From positions 186,001-250,000 of the forward strand of contig NZ_JAGJEI010000002.1 of assembly GCF_018100985.1 (NCBI RefSeq): 64,000 bases of DNA, given 5' to 3'. Position 1 is the stretch's first letter, and the number at the start of each line of letters is the position of its first letter. This stretch comes from Pseudoalteromonas sp. MMG007 (GTDB lineage Bacteria > Pseudomonadota > Gammaproteobacteria > Enterobacterales > Alteromonadaceae). The translations under genes and the position numbers were made by a program. The notes below the pieces were generated by a model, which was not told the origin of the DNA, made no database searches, and saw only the letters and a list, made by a program, of their open reading frames with translations. Below are positions 18,754 to 26,643 of this stretch, piece after piece.

Positions 18754-19038
18754 CTATTTTTCAGATCTTTCATCAAGGGAAGAATCAACATAGTGTATTA
18801 CCCAGTCGACCAGCTCTTCGAAGTCAGCTTCAATTACAGCCATATCACCTCGAAGGTGTTCCCAAATACCATTAATTGTTTCATCAATAAATTCACACTC
18901 TGAGTCGTCTGGTAAACGATCCCATGCTATGTGAATCAAATCATTGAGCGTTTCCGCTACATGCTCTTCATCGCCTTCCCAATCACCAACATCTTGTATG
19001 GCAAATAGGTAGTCTTGAACATTTAGCAAATCTTTCAT
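18754..19038 (-). CDS. Small acidic protein of unknown function between msrC and proQ
   Basis: I do not recognise this 94-residue protein. It is very acidic, with many D and E and few basic residues, rich in W (GDWEGDEEH, HIAWDRLPDD, GIWEHLRGD, VDWVIHYVD), and predicted mostly helical. It has no signal peptide or membrane span. Its ATG overlaps the msrC stop by one base (TAATG), and its stop lies 8 bases before the proQ ATG, so it is a true operon member and probably made in fixed ratio with MsrC and ProQ. E. coli lacks a gene at this spot. A protein partner or inhibitor role is possible but there is no direct evidence. Confidence 0.75.
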   Translation of the reverse strand: MKDLLNVQDYLFAIQDVGDWEGDEEHVAETLNDLIHIAWDRLPDDSECEFIDETINGIWEHLRGDMAVIEADFEELVDWVIHYVDSSLDERSEK

Positions 19039-19496
19039 TACAAGCTAGCCTCAAAGCACTTAACTAATGCCTCTAAACCTGCTTTATCATCAGTGTCAAA
19101 TCGAGAGATAATAGGGCTATCTATATCCAGCACTGCAAATATTTTACCATGTTTCATGATAGGTACAACAACCTCAGAGTTTGATGCTGCATCACAGGCA
19201 ATATGCCCGTCAAAAGCGTGAACATCTTCGATTAATTGTGTTTGCAATGTAGCTGCAGCCGTTCCACATACACCTTTTCCTACTGGAATACGGATACATG
19301 CAGGGTTGCCCTGAAACGGGCCTAGTACCAATTCTGACGGTGAATCCATAAAGTAAAAGCCCGCCCAATTTACATCTTCTAAAGAGGTAAATAACAGCGC
19401 ACTTATATTTGCCATATTAGCAATTACATTCGATTCACCGGCAATCAGCGATTCAGTTTGCTTAACTAATGACTGGTAAAAATCGTGCTTTTGCAT
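19038..19496 (-). CDS. msrC: Free methionine-(R)-sulfoxide reductase (GAF domain)
   Basis: A 152-residue, single GAF-domain enzyme that reduces free methionine-R-sulfoxide using thioredoxin-type electrons. The family pattern is clear: NWAGFYFMDSPSELVLGPFQG, then IPVGKGVCGTAA carrying one active-site Cys, HIACDAASNSEVVVPI carrying the next, and FAVLDIDSP. A further Cys lies in GNPACIRIP, so the three-Cys set of E. coli MsrC (YebR) is present. It heads the operon msrC - acidic unknown - proQ - prc; E. coli has the same order without the acidic gene. It starts at the ATG of MQKHDFYQSLV. The intact Cys set makes the enzyme call firmer than a generic GAF label. Confidence 0.93.
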   Translation of the reverse strand: MQKHDFYQSLVKQTESLIAGESNVIANMANISALLFTSLEDVNWAGFYFMDSPSELVLGPFQGNPACIRIPVGKGVCGTAAATLQTQLIEDVHAFDGHIACDAASNSEVVVPIMKHGKIFAVLDIDSPIISRFDTDDKAGLEALVKCFEASL

Positions 19497-19624
19497 ACCA
19501 AACTACTTCTTATTAAACATACAGTAGCTAAAGGTACTCTTTGTGGTGAAAAATTGGAACCTTTTGCAGGTAAAAAAAAGGAATTCACGCCGTTTCTCAG
19601 CGCCCTTGATTAATAAAGCTGCAA

Positions 19625-20005
19625 TTATGATTTTGCTGATTTACGAAGACCAAATAAAAATAGCCCCGCAGCGAATGCCGACATAACACTATTAATTAAA
19701 AATATTTCGCCTGTGGTGGCACTCAAGAGGTAACTAAAAATAGCCCCACCTAACAAACCTAGCGTTAGCACACCAGAGTAATTTACCTTTGAATACTTAA
19801 ACATAAGTAAATACCCGGGAACTACGAAAGCCGCCATTGTTAAGCCTACAATGTGTGCATTTGATATAGCAGTCATCAACAACGTTAAGAATATTGAGGC
19901 AAACTCGCCTTCCAGCGTAAGTGAATAGTAAACACCAAGTAAACTGCCTACAATAACAGGCGATAATAACGAAAGCCCTACGCTTTTTGCTAGTTGATGT
20001 TTCAT
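19625..20005 (-). CDS. Small four-helix membrane protein, unknown function
   Basis: A 126-residue protein with four hydrophobic segments (about 10-32, 36-62, 66-92 with a GGAIFSYLLS turn, and 98-120) and a basic C-terminus (LRKSAKS). An AAGGAC ribosome site lies 7 bases before the ATG. I recognise no family and see no catalytic motif. It is monocistronic: the next gene on its strand is 128 bases downstream (msrC). The 219 bases upstream, to the tRNA terminator, hold no further gene that I can see. Confidence 0.6.
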   Translation of the reverse strand: MKHQLAKSVGLSLLSPVIVGSLLGVYYSLTLEGEFASIFLTLLMTAISNAHIVGLTMAAFVVPGYLLMFKYSKVNYSGVLTLGLLGGAIFSYLLSATTGEIFLINSVMSAFAAGLFLFGLRKSAKS

Positions 20006-20223
20006 TTAAAGTCCTTAATACACAAGCTTAAATACTATGTACTAAGCATGCACCAAGATCTTAAGGTTAGAAACAGAGACTATGGTCGTAATTTATGATG
20101 GTTTTACATACAAATATACGCAAGCTTTGTAAGTTTTACCGGATGATGGATACTAGTAAGAAGCCACGCTCACCTAAAAGCTTAAAAATGATGAAAAATA
20201 AAACAGCTTTAATTCGCAGGCAC

Positions 20224-20250
20224 AAAAAAGCCCGCTTAGTTAGCGGGCTT
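20224..20250 (-). terminator. Terminator of the tRNA-Ser transcript
   Basis: The hairpin AAGCCCGCT-tagtt-AGCGGGCTT lies 9 bases past the encoded CCA end of the downstream tRNA, with six T following on the minus strand. Confidence 0.88.
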
Positions 20251-20258
20251 TAATACAA

Positions 20259-20349
20259 TGGTGGAGAGATAGGGATTTGAACCCTAGATGGGCTATAAAC
20301 CCATGCCGGTTTTCAAGACCGGTGCATTCGACCACTCTGCCATCTCTCC
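20259..20349 (-). tRNA. tRNA-Ser(UGA), downstream copy
   Basis: A 91-base gene including an encoded CCA. The 7-bp acceptor stem is GGAGAGA / TCTCTCC with discriminator A, and the anticodon loop CTTGAAA carries anticodon TGA (plus-strand bases 20313-20315). A long variable arm marks it as a class II serine tRNA. It is identical over its length to the copy at 20437-20527, and both probably come from one precursor. Confidence 0.97.
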
Positions 20350-20358
20350 AAAACTGTT

Positions 20359-20390
20359 ATAAATATTAGTAAGAGTGTACTAATATTTAT
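20359..20390. other. Perfect 13-bp AT-rich hairpin between the tRNA genes
   Basis: ATAAATATTAGTA, a 6-base loop, then TACTAATATTTAT. It lies in the 87-base spacer of the presumed dicistronic tRNA precursor. An AU-rich stem there may guide RNase E or 3' exonuclease processing. No T-run follows it on the minus strand, so it does not look like a terminator. Confidence 0.5.
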
Positions 20391-20436
20391 TTTAAATGAA
20401 TGATATTAAACTAACACCACACACTTATTAAATAAG

Positions 20437-20527
20437 TGGTGGAGAGATAGGGATTTGAACCCTAGATGGGCTATAAACCCATGCCGGTTTTCAAGACCGG
20501 TGCATTCGACCACTCTGCCATCTCTCC
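20437..20527 (-). tRNA. tRNA-Ser(UGA), promoter-proximal copy
   Basis: The same 91-base sequence as the copy at 20259-20349: acceptor stem GGAGAGA / TCTCTCC, anticodon TGA, a long variable arm and encoded CCA. It lies about 10 bases downstream of a good promoter and is transcribed first. Confidence 0.97.
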
Positions 20528-20538
20528 GCACGGCCTGA

Positions 20539-20567
20539 ATAATAGGGAAACCCATTGCCTTTGTGAA
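20539..20567 (-). promoter_or_regulatory. Sigma-70 promoter for the tRNA-Ser pair, GC-rich discriminator
   Basis: On the minus strand, TTCACA, 17 bases, then TATTAT, followed by a GC-rich stretch (GGCCGTGCG) before the tRNA. A GC-rich discriminator is typical of stringently controlled stable-RNA promoters (known biology); the promoter call itself is by pattern. Confidence 0.6.
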
Positions 20568-20778
20568 GCTTTTTTTTAAATTAATTGTTTAAGTGCTTAA
20601 AAAACAATTAATTTGTTTAAACTTAAAGCAAATTATAACTTTTTAAAAGATTCAGGAACTTAAATTTAAAAATAACACTCTATTGATCTACAAAGGTTTG
20701 CCCAAACATATAAGAGTTGGTAATCTAATTTTAGTTAAATTATCGAAACAGACTTGTTTCACTTTAAGGAGCTCTACA

Positions 20779-21444
20779 ATGGCGTTTAATCAATCGTACA
20801 ATACCGCTAAACCGGTAATGTCGACCATTGAAACAAATAAGGTACTTAAAAACACCTATTTTTTACTTGCTATGACACTTGCATTTAGTGCAGTAACAGC
20901 TGGTATTTCAATGGCACTACAATTACCTTACTTTATGGGACTTGTGTTTACACTCGTTTCTTTCGGTTTATTATTTGTTGTAAACAAAAAAGCTGACTCA
21001 GCATCTGGTGTGTTTTGGGTGTTTGCGTTTACAGGCTTAATGGGAGCTGGCCTTGGTCCACTATTGAATCATTACGCTGCAATGCCTAATGGCCCAATGC
21101 TTATTATGCAAGCGTTAGGTTCTACAGCACTTATTTTCTTTGGTTTATCTGCTTATGCACTTAACACTAAAAAAGACTTCTCATTTATGGGTGGCTTTTT
21201 AACTGTTGGCTTAATTGTTGTAATCGTTGCAAGCATTGTTAATATTTTTGTTGGCAGCTCGCTAATGTTTATGGTGCTTAATGCTGCTGTAGTATTAATT
21301 ATGTCTGGTTTGATTTTGTTTGATACTAGCAGAATCATCAACGGCGGCGAAACAAACTACATTCGCGCTACAGTGTCTTTATACTTAAATGTATATAACT
21401 TATTTACGTCTTTACTTGCCCTACTTGGCGCAAGTGATGACTAA
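20779..21444 (+). CDS. Bax inhibitor-1 / YccA family membrane protein
   Basis: About 221 residues from the ATG at 20779, which follows an AAGGAG ribosome site. The frame stays open upstream to about 20683, but that part lacks a ribosome site and is not family-like. Seven hydrophobic segments cover residues about 30-215, and the protein ends with the paired acidic residues expected in the last helix region (DTSRIIN in helix 6, LLGASDD at the end). This is the BI-1/TMBIM fold; the E. coli member YccA binds and modulates FtsH, and others act as pH-sensitive calcium leak channels. It is monocistronic with its own terminator. It could be named yccA, but the paralogue YbhL cannot be excluded. Confidence 0.9.
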   Translation: MAFNQSYNTAKPVMSTIETNKVLKNTYFLLAMTLAFSAVTAGISMALQLPYFMGLVFTLVSFGLLFVVNKKADSASGVFWVFAFTGLMGAGLGPLLNHYAAMPNGPMLIMQALGSTALIFFGLSAYALNTKKDFSFMGGFLTVGLIVVIVASIVNIFVGSSLMFMVLNAAVVLIMSGLILFDTSRIINGGETNYIRATVSLYLNVYNLFTSLLALLGASDD

Positions 21445-21464
21445 TTAAAAAGTTCTGTTAAAAT

Positions 21465-21487
21465 AGCCCCTTAATTGGGGCTTTTTT
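21465..21487 (+). terminator. Terminator after the Bax-inhibitor gene
   Basis: AGCCCC-ttaatt-GGGGCT followed by TTTTTT, 20 bases past the stop codon. Confidence 0.85.
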
Positions 21488-21499
21488 ATTGGAATTGTT

Positions 21500-21853
21500 T
21501 TGCCGCGTTTTGTTCTCTCATTACATACACCACCATCTGATCACGACACCACGCAACGATTGGTTAGCTTTGCTCAAGCTTGCTTAGCACAAGGCCATAC
21601 TATAGATGCGATATTTTTATATCAGCAAGGCATTTATCACGCTTCTAACAATCTTGATTTACCCTCAGATGAGCTCCAAATAACCCAGCTTTGGCAGCAA
21701 TTAGCAGATCAAAATATAAACTTAATGCTATGTGTTACCGCCGCAGAAAAGCGCGGATTAGATATAAAAAACACCAGTGTATTTGCAGTTGCGGGATTAG
21801 CCGAATTTGCAATGCTCGCAAGCGATGCTGATAAGTGGGTACAATTTAAATGA
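21500..21853 (+). CDS. tusD: Sulfurtransferase TusD (DsrE-like)
   Basis: A 117-residue DsrE/F-family protein. It forms the TusBCD hexamer that takes sulfur from TusA and passes it to TusE for 2-thiouridine synthesis in tRNA by MnmA. The catalytic Cys lies in LMLCVTAAEKRGL (about residue 79), as in E. coli TusD. The start is a TTG (TTG-CCG-CGT-TTT): no ATG or GTG lies at the family N-terminus, and a GGAA ribosome site precedes it. It begins 13 bases after the previous terminator, so its promoter must lie close by or rely on read-through. The next gene overlaps by 4 bases. Confidence 0.92.
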   Translation: MPRFVLSLHTPPSDHDTTQRLVSFAQACLAQGHTIDAIFLYQQGIYHASNNLDLPSDELQITQLWQQLADQNINLMLCVTAAEKRGLDIKNTSVFAVAGLAEFAMLASDADKWVQFK

Positions 21854-22206
21854 TTAACGTTTTAGTGATAAGCCAAAGCAGCCCATTTGATGATTTAAAT
21901 ATACGTGATGCGCTCGACATGACACTAATATTTGCCGCTGTCGATCAAAATGTTAGCTGGTTGTTCAGCGGCCCAGCTGTGCTTGCTTTAAAAAAACACC
22001 AACAACCAAGCGCTATCGGTATAAAAGATTTCTTTAAAAATATTAAAACCTTAGAAATCTATGATGTTGAAAATATCTATGTGTGTGAAAAGTCACTTTT
22101 TGATTACGGTTTAAGTAAACATGATTTACTCGTTCCAGCTAAAACACTTAATTTTAGTGAACAACAAGCTTTAATTAGAAACCAAAAACATGTGGTGAAT
22201 ATATGA
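21850..22206 (+). CDS. tusC: Sulfurtransferase complex subunit TusC
   Basis: A 118-residue DsrF-like protein and a structural subunit of TusBCD. Family features: an N-terminal strand VLVISQSSPFDDLNIRDALDM, the fold helix LIFAAVDQNVSWLFSGPAV, and the C-terminal part with YVCEKSLFDYGL. It overlaps tusD by 4 bases (ATGA) and tusB by 4 bases, the compact tusDCB layout of enterobacteria. No catalytic Cys is expected in TusC. Length is standard. Confidence 0.92.
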   Translation: MINVLVISQSSPFDDLNIRDALDMTLIFAAVDQNVSWLFSGPAVLALKKHQQPSAIGIKDFFKNIKTLEIYDVENIYVCEKSLFDYGLSKHDLLVPAKTLNFSEQQALIRNQKHVVNI

Positions 22207-22469
22207 GTACCCTACATATTTTTTCTAAAACGTTAAATAACTACTGTGCAAATCAACTTGGGAACTTAATTAGGCCCACAGATAAAGTACTTTTGCTAGG
22301 CGATGCTTGTTTTTCTAAAAAGCAATTTAGACAATTTTCAGATTCGCTTTTATTACTAGCGCAAGATATAACAGTGCGCGCAATAACTTTATCTGATAAC
22401 GATACAGCAATAAGCTATGAAGAATTTGTAGCGCTTACCTTATCAACCAATCAATCTATTACTTGGTAA
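22203..22469 (+). CDS. tusB: Sulfurtransferase complex subunit TusB
   Basis: An 88-residue DsrH-like protein, third subunit of the TusBCD complex. It shows the short DsrH pattern: MSTLHIFSKTL at the N-terminus, DKVLLLGDACF in the middle, and a C-terminal YEEFVALTLSTNQSITW with the final W typical of TusB. It overlaps tusC by 4 bases and is followed 3 bases later by the tusE ATG. Sequence similarity in this family is weak, so the call leans on position as well as on length. Confidence 0.9.
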   Translation: MSTLHIFSKTLNNYCANQLGNLIRPTDKVLLLGDACFSKKQFRQFSDSLLLLAQDITVRAITLSDNDTAISYEEFVALTLSTNQSITW

Positions 22470-22472
22470 CCC

Positions 22473-22802
22473 ATGCTTGAATTTAACAATCTACACATTG
22501 ATACCGACAAACAAGGTTATTTACTTGACCACACCCTTTGGACTAAAGAGTTAGCCCCTGTGATTGCCGCGCAAGAAAATATAACCCTGAGTGAGCAACA
22601 CTGGGAAGTTATAAACTTCGTTCGCAATTTTTACCTTGAATACAATACAAGTCCTGCGATTCGTATGCTTGTAAAAGCCATGGCTAAAGCGCTTGGAGAA
22701 GATAAAGGTAATAGTATTTACTTATACAAATTATTTCCTAAAGGCCCTGCTAAACAAGCAACTAAAATTGCCGGACTACCAAAGCCAGCTAGGTGTATTT
22801 AA
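22473..22802 (+). CDS. tusE: Sulfur relay protein TusE (DsrC family)
   Basis: A 109-residue DsrC/TusE protein that carries a persulfide from TusBCD to MnmA. Landmarks: [20 protein letters not shown], the helical [24 protein letters not shown] segment (in part), and a C-terminal arm ending ARCI with the essential penultimate Cys. The second Cys that marks dissimilatory DsrC (ten residues upstream) is absent, so this is TusE. Its stop overlaps the rluE ATG by one base (TAATG). Its client enzyme MnmA is encoded 2.7 kb downstream on the same strand. Confidence 0.93.
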   Translation: MLEFNNLHIDTDKQGYLLDHTLWTKELAPVIAAQENITLSEQHWEVINFVRNFYLEYNTSPAIRMLVKAMAKALGEDKGNSIYLYKLFPKGPAKQATKIAGLPKPARCI

Positions 22803-23485
22803 TGAAAAAAAAATCGAGCCATAAAAACACACCTGATTCAACAGCTAAACGTAATACCGGGCGCACTTACTCGCGAAGTGCGCTTAAAAAGCCTGCAGGG
22901 AAACGAGAAATAAAGCCGCAAATTGCCTCTAAAGATAGAAAAATTGTCCTTTTTAATAAACCGTTTGATGTACTTTGCCAATTTACCGACGATGAAAACA
23001 GGCAAACACTCGCACAGTTTATCCCTATAAAAGAAGTATACGCTGCAGGAAGATTAGACCGTGACAGTGAAGGCTTATTACTTTTAACAAACTGCGGAAA
23101 ATTACAAAATACCTTAACCTCCCCCAATAAAAAAACAAATAAAACATATTGGGTGCAAGTAGAAGGTGAGCCCACTAGCGAATCAATCAACGCATTATGC
23201 AAAGGGGTTGAGCTAAAAGACGGCCTAACACTTCCGGCTAATGTTAAAATTATTGACGAACCTGATATATGGCCACGTAACCCACCCGTTCGTGAACGTA
23301 AGTCAATCCCAACTACATGGCTTAGTATTACAATTAATGAGGGAAAAAACAGGCAAGTGCGCAGAATGACTGCTCATATTGGCCACCCTACATTGCGCCT
23401 AATTCGCTACAGTATTGGTAATTACACCTTAGATGATATTAATTCAGGCGATTACAACGTCATTAAAGGTACTCTCGATGCATAA
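22802..23485 (+). CDS. rluE: 23S rRNA pseudouridine synthase RluE
   Basis: About 227 residues from the ATG at 22802, which overlaps the tusE stop as TAATG; a GTG three codons upstream is less likely. It isomerises one uridine of 23S rRNA (U2457 in E. coli). The catalytic Asp is in AAGRLDRDSEGLLLLT (about residue 82), and the family motif EGKNRQVRRMTAHIGHPTLRL is intact. The N-terminus carries a basic, S/T/K-rich tail of about 40 residues, longer than in E. coli, possibly for rRNA contact. There is no S4 domain, as expected for RluE. It overlaps nudJ by 8 bases, the E. coli order. Confidence 0.93.
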   Translation: MKKKSSHKNTPDSTAKRNTGRTYSRSALKKPAGKREIKPQIASKDRKIVLFNKPFDVLCQFTDDENRQTLAQFIPIKEVYAAGRLDRDSEGLLLLTNCGKLQNTLTSPNKKTNKTYWVQVEGEPTSESINALCKGVELKDGLTLPANVKIIDEPDIWPRNPPVRERKSIPTTWLSITINEGKNRQVRRMTAHIGHPTLRLIRYSIGNYTLDDINSGDYNVIKGTLDA

Positions 23486-23918
23486 ACCACATGTAACTGT
23501 TGCTGCAATAGTAAAAAATAAGCAGCAGTTTTTACTCGTTAAAGAGCGAGATAAATTTACTAAGCAAATTTGTTATAATCAACCTGCAGGTCATCTCGAA
23601 GAAAACGAAACGCTGGCTCAAGCTGCCTCTAGAGAGCTTTTAGAAGAAACGGGTTTAAGTTTAAAGCCTAGCGGCTTTTTAGGTGTTTATAATTTGCACG
23701 CAGCTAACGGCGTGCATTATTTAAGGTTTTGTTTTTTATTTGAAACAACAAGTGAAACCGCAGTGCTTGAGCCAAAAGACAGCGATATAATATCGGCTAA
23801 TTGGCACAGCTATGAGCAAATTAAAGATCTTCCCCTTAGAAGCCACCTTGTTTTGAAATGTATACAAGATAGTTTAAACAAAGCGCCTTTAAGCTTAGAT
23901 ACAATTTATGACGATTAG
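23478..23918 (+). CDS. nudJ: Nudix phosphohydrolase NudJ
   Basis: A 146-residue Nudix hydrolase. In E. coli, NudJ dephosphorylates the thiamine precursor HMP-PP and nucleoside phosphates. The Nudix box is complete: GHLEENETLAQAASRELLEE continuing TGL, with the catalytic REL-x-EE core. The start is the ATG at 23478 (MHKPHVTVAAIV), which overlaps the end of rluE; the frame opens upstream inside rluE but that part is not family-like. In E. coli the next gene is mnmA. Here a minus-strand diguanylate cyclase gene sits in between and converges on nudJ with only 6 bases between stops. Confidence 0.9.
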   Translation: MHKPHVTVAAIVKNKQQFLLVKERDKFTKQICYNQPAGHLEENETLAQAASRELLEETGLSLKPSGFLGVYNLHAANGVHYLRFCFLFETTSETAVLEPKDSDIISANWHSYEQIKDLPLRSHLVLKCIQDSLNKAPLSLDTIYDD

Positions 23919-23924
23919 CTAGTT

Positions 23925-25199
23925 TCATTTTTTTGCAAGTGCAATACAATTACGACCTTGACGTTTAGCATAATAAAGAGCGTTATCCGCCCCCTTAACA
24001 AAGCTAGAATGCCCTTCTGTATCATTATTCTCAATTGTATTTATTCCCATACTTAGTGATAATAAACCGCTATAACTATCTTCATGTACTATCGCTAAAT
24101 TCTCAATTGCTTTTTCAATTTGTTCAGCAATAAACAAAGCACCTTGCTTGTCTGTTTGTGGTAATAAAACGACAAATTCCTCGCCGCCATAGCGTGCAAC
24201 AAAATCTTCAGGGCGGCTAACTGTAGATGCAATTTCTTGAGCAACATCATATAAACAGGCATCACCCGCCATGTGCCCATATCGATCATTAAATTGCTTA
24301 AAAAGATCTATATCTATTAAAATAATAGAAAGTATGCCATTAATATCTCTAGCGCGCTCAAATTCTTGAATCAGCTTTTCGTCGAATCGTCGCCTATTAG
24401 CAATCCGTGTCAATGCATCAAGAAATGCCATATCCCTAAGTATATCTTCTGCCTTCATACGCTCAGTAGCATCATTAAATACGGCTATAAATTCTTCACC
24501 AATATTAATTCCAGAGACCTCCATTAAGATTTGAGAACCATCCCGACAACTTACTTTATAAGTATTGGCAGGAATGTCATTGTTGTTTTCATTAGCGACA
24601 TCTAAAGATTCTTGCCAAAGTTTTTTTACAAAATCACGGTATTCAGGATCAGGGTAGGCCTTTTTCCACCACGCTTTTAGATTTGGAACTTCATTAACGG
24701 AATAACCAAATACATCTACAAATCGTTGGTTTACTTTAAGTATATCCCCAGTGTTGGCACATACATTACATATAGGCATAGGTAGATTTGTAAACAGCTT
24801 TGCGTAATGACTCAACTCATGTTTACGCATTGGATTTAAAATATTCTTTGATAAATAACTCAGCGGCATGTCACTTTTATCACTGCTTATTTTTTGCTCC
24901 ATAATCGAAGCGAAGTACCACTCAACCCACCAACCTTCGACCATTTGTAAAGCAACATTTTGAATTTCATCAGAGCGATAAAATGATTTCCTTATTAAGC
25001 TAAAAAGTTCACCCATCGGGTTAGGCTGCTGATATATATACGCTTTTTTAAATTTTATTAACTCGTAGAATAGATGATACGCTGACTGTTTAAATTTATG
25101 TTTTGGATTTTCTAAAACATCGCTAATTTGAAAGTCAGGTTTTTGAGTGTAATGTACTATAAACGATTCTATTTTACTTACCTGATAAGCATAATTCAT
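23925..25199 (-). CDS. PAS-GGDEF diguanylate cyclase
   Basis: About 424 residues from the ATG at 25199, which follows GGAA; the frame opens to a TTG at 25244. The N-terminal 140 residues form a helical domain I do not recognise. A PAS domain follows (about 145-260: PICNVCANTGDILKVNQRFVDVFGYS ... GSQILMEVSGINIGEEFIAVF). The C-terminal GGDEF domain (about 270-424) has an intact active site GGEEF in ARYGGEEFVVLLPQ and the DIDLFKQFNDRYGH metal/substrate region. It makes c-di-GMP from two GTP. I see no RxxD inhibitory site at the usual place before GGEEF. There is no membrane span, so it senses a cytoplasmic signal. It interrupts the nudJ-mnmA pair and is convergent with nudJ. Confidence 0.9.
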   Translation of the reverse strand: MNYAYQVSKIESFIVHYTQKPDFQISDVLENPKHKFKQSAYHLFYELIKFKKAYIYQQPNPMGELFSLIRKSFYRSDEIQNVALQMVEGWWVEWYFASIMEQKISSDKSDMPLSYLSKNILNPMRKHELSHYAKLFTNLPMPICNVCANTGDILKVNQRFVDVFGYSVNEVPNLKAWWKKAYPDPEYRDFVKKLWQESLDVANENNNDIPANTYKVSCRDGSQILMEVSGINIGEEFIAVFNDATERMKAEDILRDMAFLDALTRIANRRRFDEKLIQEFERARDINGILSIILIDIDLFKQFNDRYGHMAGDACLYDVAQEIASTVSRPEDFVARYGGEEFVVLLPQTDKQGALFIAEQIEKAIENLAIVHEDSYSGLLSLSMGINTIENNDTEGHSSFVKGADNALYYAKRQGRNCIALAKK

Positions 25200-25542
25200 A
25201 TATTCATTCCGTTGACTATATTTTGATGACGGTATTATTGCCAAATATTCTTATAAAACTTTTACTTAAGTGTATATTTACTTTAATAGTTTTCAAACAA
25301 AATACCAGTAAATAAGTACAAAAAACTAAAGTATTTGCTTTTATTTAAAATGATAATTATTTCGTATATTTAATGCCAAAAGCTTGTTTATTTTTATTGA
25401 GCACTGTTTGCTATTTATTATAAAAATAAAATCAGCATAAAATAAGCTCTTTACACACCCTCTCCCTTTAAGCACAAACAAAATACATGCTATAATCGCG
25501 GCCTTCCCAAGTTAACAGCAATCTGTATAAGCGAAATTATTC
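25200..25542. promoter_or_regulatory. Divergent intergenic region with the mnmA promoter
   Basis: AT-rich spacer between the divergent diguanylate cyclase and mnmA genes. A strong extended -10 (TGCTATAAT; the TATAAT is at 25491-25496) is followed by a GC-rich discriminator (CGCGGCC) about 45 bases before the mnmA ATG. No good -35 is needed for an extended -10 promoter, and none is seen. The rest holds A/T runs and no ORF that I would call. Confidence 0.6.
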
Positions 25543-26643
25543 ATGAGCGAAAATAGTCACATTAAAGTCATCGTTGGTATGTCCGGCGGTGTTGATTCTT
25601 CTGTATCTGCATATTTATTACAACAACAGGGCTATCAAGTAGAAGGCCTGTTTATGAAGAACTGGGAAGAAGACGACAATGACGAATACTGTGCAGCAGC
25701 CGATGATTTAAAAGACGCGCAAGCAGTATGCGACAAGTTAGGCATTGAACTACACACTGTTAACTTTGCAGCAGAATACTGGGATAACGTATTTGAATAC
25801 TTTTTAGAAGAGTACAAAGCAGGCCGTACACCTAACCCAGATATAATGTGTAATAAAGAAATTAAATTTAAAGCCTTTTTAGAGTTTGCGGCACAAGCTC
25901 TTGGTGCAGACTTTATAGCAACGGGTCATTACGTTCGCCGTGAATTACGAGACGACAAATACGTAATGTGCCGTGGTTTAGATAATAATAAAGACCAAAG
26001 TTACTTTTTATACACACTAAGCCACGAGCATATCGCGCAAACTTTATTCCCAGTAGGTGATATAGAAAAGCCAGAAGTGCGTCGCATTGCCGAAGAGCAA
26101 GATTTAATTACTCACGATAAAAAAGACAGTACAGGCATTTGTTTTATCGGTGAGCGTAAGTTTAAAGATTTTTTACAGAAATTTTTACCTGCACAACCAG
26201 GTGTTATCGAAGATACTGACGGTAATAATGTAGGTGAGCATGAGGGATTAATGTACCACACACTCGGTCAACGTAAAGGCTTGTTAATTGGTGGTATGAA
26301 AGAAGGCTCTGGAGAGCCATGGTACGTAGTTGATAAAGACTTAGAACGTAACGTACTCGTTGTTGGTCAAGGTAAAGATCACCCTCGCCTTTATAGCAAC
26401 GGTCTTAATGCAAACCAGTTACATTGGGTTGACCGCATTGGCCCAAAAGGGACAACGCGTTGTACAGTTAAAACACGTTACCGCCAAGAAGACTTAAGTT
26501 GTACCCTGCTTGTAGGCGAAGACGGCATGGCTCGTGTATTATTTGACGAGCCACAAAAAGCAGTTACACCAGGTCAATCTGCAGTATTTTATGCAGACGA
26601 TGTATGTTTAGGCGGTGGTATTATTGATTCGGTGATCAAGTAA
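25543..26643 (+). CDS. mnmA: tRNA-specific 2-thiouridylase MnmA
   Basis: A 366-residue enzyme that adenylates U34 of tRNA-Glu, -Gln and -Lys and replaces oxygen with sulfur donated by TusE. The PP-loop [12 protein letters not shown] begins at about residue 12. The catalytic Cys pair is present: [12 protein letters not shown] (about 101) and STGICFIGE (about 198). The C-terminal beta-barrel region contains [12 protein letters not shown] and the end [19 protein letters not shown]. Its TAA overlaps the hflD ATG (TAATG). Its sulfur donors, tusDCBE, lie upstream on the same strand. Confidence 0.97.
   Translation: MSENSHIKVIVGMSGGVDSSVSAYLLQQQGYQVEGLFMKNWEEDDNDEYCAAADDLKDAQAVCDKLGIELHTVNFAAEYWDNVFEYFLEEYKAGRTPNPDIMCNKEIKFKAFLEFAAQALGADFIATGHYVRRELRDDKYVMCRGLDNNKDQSYFLYTLSHEHIAQTLFPVGDIEKPEVRRIAEEQDLITHDKKDSTGICFIGERKFKDFLQKFLPAQPGVIEDTDGNNVGEHEGLMYHTLGQRKGLLIGGMKEGSGEPWYVVDKDLERNVLVVGQGKDHPRLYSNGLNANQLHWVDRIGPKGTTRCTVKTRYRQEDLSCTLLVGEDGMARVLFDEPQKAVTPGQSAVFYADDVCLGGGIIDSVIK

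Noticed and set aside
20683..20778. N-terminal extension of the Bax-inhibitor family gene
   Set aside because: The upstream frame has no ribosome site and no family similarity, while the ATG at 20779 has AAGGAG.
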